Assembly: GCA_030831135.1 (NCBI GenBank)
Contig: JAURLR010000322.1
Location: forward strand, 1 to 6,530
Direction: 5' to 3'
Length of the DNA stretch: 6,530 nt
Source: Alphaproteobacteria bacterium
GTDB taxonomy: Bacteria > Pseudomonadota > Alphaproteobacteria > UBA6615
The translations under genes were made by a program, and so were the position numbers. Shown here in pieces: positions 1 to 4,224 of this stretch. The notes under the pieces were generated by a model that did not search any database, was not told where the DNA came from, and saw only the letters and a program-made list of their open reading frames with translations. How positions within the stretch are numbered: position 1 is the first letter of the stretch; the number at the start of each line of letters is the position of its first letter.

Positions 1-1
1 G

Positions 2-628
2 ATGGCCGGCACGCCCGCGCCCGCCTACCCCTCTGCCTTCATGAAGACTGTCGCCTCGTTGACCGGGTCGGGCAAACCCATCGTGGTGCCACCGCAATGT
101 CCGGACATGATCGACTACGAAGCCGAGTTCTGCTTCGTCTTCGGGCGCACCTGCCACAATGTCAGCGAAGCCGACGCGATGGACTATGTCGCCGGCTACA
201 CGATGGCCAATGACGTGTCTGCGCGCGACTGGGTGGCCGACGTGTTCAGCGCAACCGAACCCTTCCCCTCGATCCTGGCCTGGGAACGCAACATCATGGG
301 TAAACTGCTACCGACCTTCACGCCCTGCGGGCCGGTCATCGCCACAAAGGACGAAGTCGAAGACCCCCATGACCTTCTGCTTGAGTTCCGGTTGAACGGC
401 GAGGTCATGCAATCCTCCCGCACCGACGACCTGATCTTCAATGTACCCCAGATCGTTTCCTATTTTTCCAAATGGTACCGGTTCGAACCGGGCGACATTG
501 TCACGACCGGGACGCCTGCAGGCGTCGGCGTGGGACGGAACCCCAAAGTCTTCATGAAACCCGGTGATCGCGCCGAGGTTTCACTTGGCGGTATCGGAGT
601 ACTTTCTAACCCGGTCATTGCAGGTTAG
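2..628 (+). CDS. Fumarylacetoacetate hydrolase (FAH) family protein, 5' end cut off by the window
   Basis: This is a metal-dependent FAH-fold enzyme. Family members cleave or isomerise diketo and hydroxy-diene acids late in aromatic or sugar-acid breakdown, in the cytoplasm. The 208 visible residues hold most of the catalytic domain. A DYEAE segment supplies the paired acidic ligands (Glu40 and Glu42, counted from the first visible Met), NDVSARD supplies the third (Asp71), GK near residue 100 matches the conserved lysine region, and TGTPAGVGVG is the family's C-terminal glycine loop, followed by the usual GIGVLSNPV ending. Full-length relatives have roughly 280 residues or more. The ATG at base 2 is therefore probably internal, and the true start lies left of the window. 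The ORF ends with TAG at 626-628. The substrate cannot be told from sequence: 2-hydroxyhepta-2,4-diene-1,7-dioate isomerase, ureidoglycolate lyase and diketo-deoxy-sugar-acid hydrolase all look alike here. Family call is firm; specificity is unknown. Confidence 0.93.
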   Translation: MAGTPAPAYPSAFMKTVASLTGSGKPIVVPPQCPDMIDYEAEFCFVFGRTCHNVSEADAMDYVAGYTMANDVSARDWVADVFSATEPFPSILAWERNIMGKLLPTFTPCGPVIATKDEVEDPHDLLLEFRLNGEVMQSSRTDDLIFNVPQIVSYFSKWYRFEPGDIVTTGTPAGVGVGRNPKVFMKPGDRAEVSLGGIGVLSNPVIAG

Positions 629-665
629 AACCACGTCTGTATCTGCTTTTGATGGACTTTCAGAA

Positions 666-1016
666 ATGGCCAAGACGTCACACATGAACCGTCGGTTTCC
701 CCGGTGGGCTGGCATCACGCTGGTTGCGGGAGCTTTAGCGCTGTCGGCCTGCACCCATGGCCGCGACTGGGACACCTACGGGCTGGAGATCGTCACCGAC
801 CCGCCGGGGGCCGAATGTGAGTTCGAGCGCAACGGCGTGCGCACGCAAGCCCATGCCCGCACGCCGGTCGAGGTCGTCCTGACAACCGGCCATGGCTGGA
901 TCCAGATCATCTGTTCGCGCCCAGGTTACATGCCGGAATCACGATATGTGTCCGGCTTCTTCGAAGGCACGGTCTACATGACCCTGTCCCCGGCGGCACA
1001 GACACAGGCGCGCTGA
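666..1016 (+). CDS. Small putative lipoprotein with a PEGA-like domain
   Basis: The predicted protein has 116 residues and is probably anchored to the envelope. It opens with a signal peptide: an Arg-rich n-region (MNRRFPRW), a hydrophobic core (ITLVAGALAL) and a lipobox LSAC, whose Cys29 would be lipidated. After the cysteine comes a short domain of about 50 residues with the pattern TDPPGAEC, then TPVEVVL, then a CSRPGY motif. This resembles PEGA-type surface domains of small alphaproteobacterial lipoproteins. Cys51 and Cys83 could form a disulfide. The start is uncertain. The ATG at 666 has a weak GGA about 9 bases upstream; the in-frame ATG at 684 gives a 110-residue form with an equally good signal peptide but no visible ribosome site. 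It lies 37 bases after the FAH-family gene on the same strand and might be co-transcribed, though no functional link is evident. The exact role is unknown. Confidence 0.8.
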   Translation: MAKTSHMNRRFPRWAGITLVAGALALSACTHGRDWDTYGLEIVTDPPGAECEFERNGVRTQAHARTPVEVVLTTGHGWIQIICSRPGYMPESRYVSGFFEGTVYMTLSPAAQTQAR

Positions 1017-1027
1017 CGTCACGTCAG
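1013..1027. other. Short hairpin between convergent genes
   Basis: CTGACG, a TCA loop, and CGTCAG form a perfect 6-bp stem that overlaps the lipoprotein stop codon. It sits in the 86-base gap between two genes that converge tail to tail. No T-run follows on either strand, so calling it a terminator would be weak; it could be chance. The rest of the gap, to 1102, shows nothing recognisable. Confidence 0.25.
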
Positions 1028-1102
1028 GCTTGCAGGGGTCCAAGTAACGTCTCACACCTTTGAAGAATGCTGCCCGAAGATGATCGAACTCTGCGGATCG
1101 AA

Positions 1103-1951
1103 TCAGTGCACGGGGCTGGATTCATCCTCGAATATCTCGCGGTGCCGGGAGATCGCAACCTCGATGACCTCGTTCGGATCGCGCTGCCACCAGTTGCGTT
1201 CGGAGAAAAGCTCCAGCTCGTCGAAGCCGTCAAACCCGGTCGCGCGCACCTGGTCACGCATGGCGCGCAGATCAATCACACCATCGCCAGGCATCCCGCG
1301 ATCGGACCCTGCGGCAGATTGGGTATCGGGCAGCCAGTCACTGATCTGGAAGGACACGATCCGGCCCGTCGATGCAGTAATCGAGCTTTCCAGGTTGGGA
1401 TCCCACCAGACGTGATAGGCATCGACGATCAAGCCCGTCCCTTCTCCCAGTTCGGCACAGACTGTGTTTGCCTGGTCGAGCGTATTCCAGACGCACCCGC
1501 GTGCTGCACGCATGGGATGAATGGTCTCGAGACCGAGCGTCACGCCGGCGGCGCGGGCTTCCGGCAACAGCCGGGCGAGCGCATCCAGCGCCCGGGCACG
1601 GGCCCCGGCCAGGTCGCGTGAGCCTTCAGGCAGACTGTTTGAAATCATCGCCAGATTGGTTCCCGCCAATTCGGCTGTCACAGCAATCGCGCGCCGGTTT
1701 TCCTCGTGATTTTCAGCAATCCGGACAGGGTCCATATCGGTCAGAGGGGCGCATCGCGAAACGCCGAGCACCTTCAACCCGGCATCTGCGATCAGCCGGG
1801 CCGCATTGGTGACACCGAATTCTTCGACCAGGGACCGCCGGACAGTCACGGCGCGAATTCCGTGCCGGGCATAACCTTCGATCGACTGGGAGAAGGTCCA
1901 CTGACGCTCGGTCGTTCCCTGATGAATCGCAAACCTCGCGGGCGCGTTCAC
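1103..1951 (-). CDS. Sugar phosphate isomerase/epimerase-like TIM-barrel protein
   Basis: The 282-residue protein belongs to the xylose isomerase-like TIM-barrel superfamily (AP endonuclease 2 fold), whose members isomerise or epimerise sugars and keto-sugars using a divalent metal in the cytoplasm. Matches to the fold include LGLETIHP (Glu142, first metal ligand), LIVDAYHVWWD (Asp177 and His180), RGMPGDGVIDL (residues 218-228, the usual loop before the last strands) and ELELFSERNWWQRDP near 245-259, where Glu247 is the likely last ligand. The position that is usually His in a V-H-x-x-D strand is Gln202 here (FQISDW). The start is GTG at 1951-1949: an in-frame TGA lies at 1969-1967 just upstream, a GAGAG stretch sits about 7 bases before the GTG, and the next Met is residue 73. 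Length is normal for the family. The gene follows the cupin gene after 144 bases in which I see no gene or clear signal. The substrate is not identifiable; IolE-like and hydroxypyruvate isomerase-like roles are alternatives. Confidence 0.88.
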   Translation of the reverse strand: MNAPARFAIHQGTTERQWTFSQSIEGYARHGIRAVTVRRSLVEEFGVTNAARLIADAGLKVLGVSRCAPLTDMDPVRIAENHEENRRAIAVTAELAGTNLAMISNSLPEGSRDLAGARARALDALARLLPEARAAGVTLGLETIHPMRAARGCVWNTLDQANTVCAELGEGTGLIVDAYHVWWDPNLESSITASTGRIVSFQISDWLPDTQSAAGSDRGMPGDGVIDLRAMRDQVRATGFDGFDELELFSERNWWQRDPNEVIEVAISRHREIFEDESSPVH

Positions 1952-2095
1952 AGGACCGCTCTCGAATCACGTTCTTTGGTTCTTCTGATCATCCGCGCCA
2001 CTCCCGCCCGTTCGCCATTGTTTCAAAAAGGCTCTTGATCCGAGTTCATTTCGTATCGCGTCAAGACGTTACGGCTGGCGCTTGAAGGGTCGACG

Positions 2096-2626
2096 CTATT
2101 CGCCCTTGAGGTGCCCGTCACGGTTTGCGTAGAGATTGTCGTCGGCATAGCCCATGGTTTCGGGCTGGCCCCGTCCCAGCATCACCTGAAACCAGACCGG
2201 CTCAAGGCTGTTGTTGTCATAGCCATGGATCACACCGGGCGGACAGGTGATGCACTCCCACGGGCCGAGCCGGGTTTCGAGACGGCGGCCATCCTCATCC
2301 TCGACGAACACATCCAGCAGTCCTTTCAGGACGAAGAAGGTCTCTTCGACCTCATGGGTATGGGCGGCGTTCCCCTGCCCCGGATTTACATACATGATGC
2401 TCAAGGTGTGGGCGCGGGCAGGAATCGCATTGGGATCGCCATGCTTGCCGGACCCTCCAGCCCCGATAAACCGATGCTGGGCGCGCCGATAGCCCTCGAT
2501 CTTCGCGTCCTCGAAGGCTTCCCAATCGGGCACCCGGTCCCGGAAACGGGCGACATAGGTGTCCATGATCTCTTCGAGGCTGGTGTTCTCAAGCTCGGGC
2601 GGTCGGGGGTGTCGGGCAACGCTCAC
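2096..2626 (-). CDS. Single-domain cupin protein
   Basis: The 176-residue cytoplasmic protein carries one cupin beta-barrel. Both cupin motifs are intact. Motif 1 spans about residues 83-102 and contains HTH and a spaced Glu (His89, His91, Glu95), ending in LKG. Motif 2 is GPWECITCPPGVIHGYDN, with His134 as the fourth ligand. The four residues imply a bound divalent metal, as in cupin dioxygenases, isomerases and sugar- or acid-binding cupins. The preceding 80 residues form a family-specific N-terminal extension, and the tail ends near YADDNLYANRDGHL. I chose the GTG start at 2626-2624 because a strong GGAGA lies 6 bases upstream; the next in-frame ATG (2566-2564) has only a GAAGAG placed too close. 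The gene lies 109 bases after the small basic gene and 144 bases before the TIM-barrel epimerase, all on one strand, suggesting a small metabolic unit with the latter. The substrate is unknown. Confidence 0.9.
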   Translation of the reverse strand: MSVARHPRPPELENTSLEEIMDTYVARFRDRVPDWEAFEDAKIEGYRRAQHRFIGAGGSGKHGDPNAIPARAHTLSIMYVNPGQGNAAHTHEVEETFFVLKGLLDVFVEDEDGRRLETRLGPWECITCPPGVIHGYDNNSLEPVWFQVMLGRGQPETMGYADDNLYANRDGHLKGE

Positions 2627-2632
2627 AGGACG

Positions 2633-2637
2633 TCTCC
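2633..2637 (-). promoter_or_regulatory. Ribosome binding site that decides the cupin start
   Basis: On the minus strand GGAGA lies six bases before the GTG at 2626-2624. It is the clearest Shine-Dalgarno match in the window and is why GTG is preferred over the downstream ATG at 2566. Confidence 0.65.
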
Positions 2638-2670
2638 ATCTGGATTGGTGGCTTGTACAAAACCAAGCAC

Positions 2671-2705
2671 GACCGGCAAAGCCGGTCAATTGCAGGGCGA
2701 CCGGC
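2671..2705 (-). terminator. Possible terminator or attenuator with competing hairpins
   Basis: Read on the minus strand, three 7-base arms follow one another: GCCGGTC (2705-2699), GACCGGC (2687-2681) and GCCGGTC (2677-2671). The middle arm is perfectly complementary to both outer arms, so arms 1 and 2 (11-base loop) and arms 2 and 3 (TTT loop) are mutually exclusive. The second hairpin is followed by GTGCTTGGTTTT, a T-containing but imperfect tract. The element lies between the small basic gene and the cupin gene, so it could end the helicase-flavoprotein transcript or regulate read-through into the cupin. The pairing is directly visible; the function is inference. Confidence 0.4.
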
Positions 2706-2735
2706 CAGAGGAATTGCGGTCAAGTGGTCGGCTGC

Positions 2736-2936
2736 CTAGCGGCCCCGTCCGGCACCACGGCCGGCGATGGCGAAATTGCCACCATCAAAACCGGTTCCCG
2801 CCTTGTTGATCGTGCTTGATCCCGGATCAAACTTCCCGGTCTTGCTGCCTGGTTTTGCAGCTTCAACGTCTTTGCGCTTGGTCAGGTTCTGCGCGGCTTT
2901 TGCCTTCGCACGGGTGCGGGCACGGGCCTTTGTCAT
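2736..2936 (-). CDS. Small basic hypothetical protein, 66 residues
   Basis: The first 25 or so residues are dominated by Lys, Arg and Ala (MTKARARTRAKAKAAQNLTK); a Gly/Ser-rich middle contains GKFDPGSSTINKAG, and the end is Arg/Gly-rich (AGRGAGRGR). It has no signal peptide, membrane segment or cysteine. Small basic proteins with a similar KTGKFDPGS-like core seem familiar from alphaproteobacteria, but I cannot name the family. The charge pattern would suit nucleic acid or ribosome binding, which is inference. The ATG at 2936-2934 is preferred over farther upstream in-frame starts because the basic segment begins there and an AGGG lies about 9 bases upstream; the upstream extension also overlaps the flavoprotein gene and looks non-coding. 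It lies 88 bases after the flavoprotein gene on the same strand. The stop is TAG at 2738-2736. Confidence 0.7.
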   Translation of the reverse strand: MTKARARTRAKAKAAQNLTKRKDVEAAKPGSKTGKFDPGSSTINKAGTGFDGGNFAIAGRGAGRGR

Positions 2937-3000
2937 TTTGGGTAACCCTGTCAATGAATGCGGATAGGACCGCAGGAAGCAACAGCATACGCCGGACCGG

Positions 3001-3023
3001 AAAAACTTGCGAACCCGATCCGC
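3001..3023 (-). terminator. Weak candidate terminator after the flavoprotein gene
   Basis: Immediately after the flavoprotein stop codon the minus strand reads GCGGA, a TCGGG loop, and TTCGC, a 5-bp stem with one G-T pair, then AAG and a run of five T. The layout is right for an intrinsic terminator but the stem is short, so partial termination or chance are both possible. Confidence 0.3.
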
Positions 3024-3024
3024 C

Positions 3025-4197
3025 TCAGACCACCTGCCCGCAGACATATCCCGATGCCCAGGCCCACTGGAAATTGAAACCACCCAGATGGCCGGTCACA
3101 TCAACAGCCTCCCCGATGAAATAGAGCCCGGGAACCGAACGCACCTCCATGGTCTTCGAGGACAGTTCGCGCGTGTCGACCCCGCCCAGCGTGACTTCCG
3201 CCGTTCGCATACCCTCAGAACCGCTTGGCTTGATCGTCCAGCGGTTGATCTGGTCCGCGAGCGTCTGCAGTGCCTTGTTCGGCGTCTCGGCGAGCCGCCC
3301 GCCACAATCGCACCACTCGACGAGCCGTTGCGCCAATCGCCGGGGCAACAATTGGGAGAGGACCGTCACGACATCCTTGCGCGGTTCGTTCTCCTTGAAC
3401 GCCTTCAGCGCGGCAAACACATCCATGCCCGGCAGAAGGTCCAGCGTTAGCGCGTCTCCGGGCTTCCAGTAGGACGATATCTGCAGGATCACGGGACCAC
3501 TCAACCCGCGATGGGTGAACAGCAATGCCTCGGTGAAGGATGCCTTGCCCAGGGTCGCGGTGGCATCGAGCGAGACGCCCGACAAACCGTCCAGCCGGGC
3601 CTTCATATCCGGATCAAAGGTCAACGGCACCAGACCGGCACGCGGGGGAATGACGTTCAGGCCGAACTGGCGTGCGATGTCATAGCCAAAACCACTGGCC
3701 CCCATCTTCGGGATGGACGGCCCGCCCGTTGCGATCACGAGGCCGGGGGCACGAAACACACCGTGATCGGTCTCGACAACAAAACCCGAACCTGTTTTGG
3801 AAATGCTTGCAACAGTCACGGATGTGCGGATGTCCGCACCATCCGCCTCGGCGCGCAGCAGGTCGATGATGTGTTGCGCGGTCTCGTCGCAGAACAGCTG
3901 TCCGTGGTCGCGTTCGTGATAGGCAACGCCGTGTTTTTCGACCAGCGCGACAAAGTCATGCTGGGTATAGCGGGCGAGCGCGGACACGCAGAAGCGCGGA
4001 TTTTCCGAGAGATAGTTTTCCGGCGCGGCAAACCGGTTGGTGAAATTCGCGCGCCCGCCGCCCGAAATCCGGATTTTCTCCCCGATACGGTCGGACTTCT
4101 CGATCACAAGTACGCGCCGACCGCGCCGAACTGCCTGGCCGGCACACATCAGGCCCGCCGCCCCGGCACCAATGATGATCACATCAAAATCGGCCAT
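3025..4197 (-). CDS. YhiN/HI0933-family FAD-dependent flavoprotein (putative 23S rRNA dihydrouridine synthase)
   Basis: The 390-residue cytoplasmic flavoprotein is full length for the HI0933/YhiN/BaiN family (usually about 390-420). An N-terminal Rossmann FAD site reads GAGAAG (residues 10-15), with the acidic end of the second strand at VIEKSD. The family signature follows at 39-54 (GEKIRISGGGRANFTN), then ATGGPSIPKMGASGFGYDIA (156-175), THRGLSGPVILQISSYW (228-244), and the C-terminal FAD-contacting segment beginning GLYFIGEAVDVTGHLGGFN and running to about 387. From memory, E. coli YhiN has been reported to make dihydrouridine at position 2449 of 23S rRNA (called RdsA), while a clostridial relative was linked to bile-acid metabolism (BaiN). 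The rRNA role is the likelier one here given the helicase 27 bases upstream. The signature normally reads GRCN, but Ala50 replaces the cysteine. The start is ATG with a weak GGACGA about 6 bases upstream. Family is secure; activity is inferred. Confidence 0.92.
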   Translation of the reverse strand: MADFDVIIIGAGAAGLMCAGQAVRRGRRVLVIEKSDRIGEKIRISGGGRANFTNRFAAPENYLSENPRFCVSALARYTQHDFVALVEKHGVAYHERDHGQLFCDETAQHIIDLLRAEADGADIRTSVTVASISKTGSGFVVETDHGVFRAPGLVIATGGPSIPKMGASGFGYDIARQFGLNVIPPRAGLVPLTFDPDMKARLDGLSGVSLDATATLGKASFTEALLFTHRGLSGPVILQISSYWKPGDALTLDLLPGMDVFAALKAFKENEPRKDVVTVLSQLLPRRLAQRLVEWCDCGGRLAETPNKALQTLADQINRWTIKPSGSEGMRTAEVTLGGVDTRELSSKTMEVRSVPGLYFIGEAVDVTGHLGGFNFQWAWASGYVCGQVV

Positions 4198-4224
4198 CGA
4201 TTGTCGTCCGACTGACCGCCTGGG

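Noticed and set aside
1067..1621. A 184-codon open frame on the plus strand downstream of the lipoprotein gene.
   Set aside because: It is antisense to the TIM-barrel epimerase, which has consistent family motifs; no ribosome site or domain supports this frame.
1952..2095. Possible promoter (TTGACG on the minus strand at about 2060) and tiny leader frames before the epimerase gene.
   Set aside because: No acceptable -10 box at the right distance, and the leader frames have only 8-9 codons with no ribosome site or coupling to the GTG start.
2111..2809. A 232-codon open frame on the plus strand opposite the cupin gene.
   Set aside because: It is antisense to an intact cupin with both metal motifs and runs on through the intergenic hairpins; the translation looks like no protein family.
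3511..4215. A 234-codon open frame on the plus strand opposite the flavoprotein gene.
   Set aside because: It lies wholly antisense to a gene with clear family motifs; long antisense frames are expected in GC-rich DNA and its translation shows no recognisable domain.
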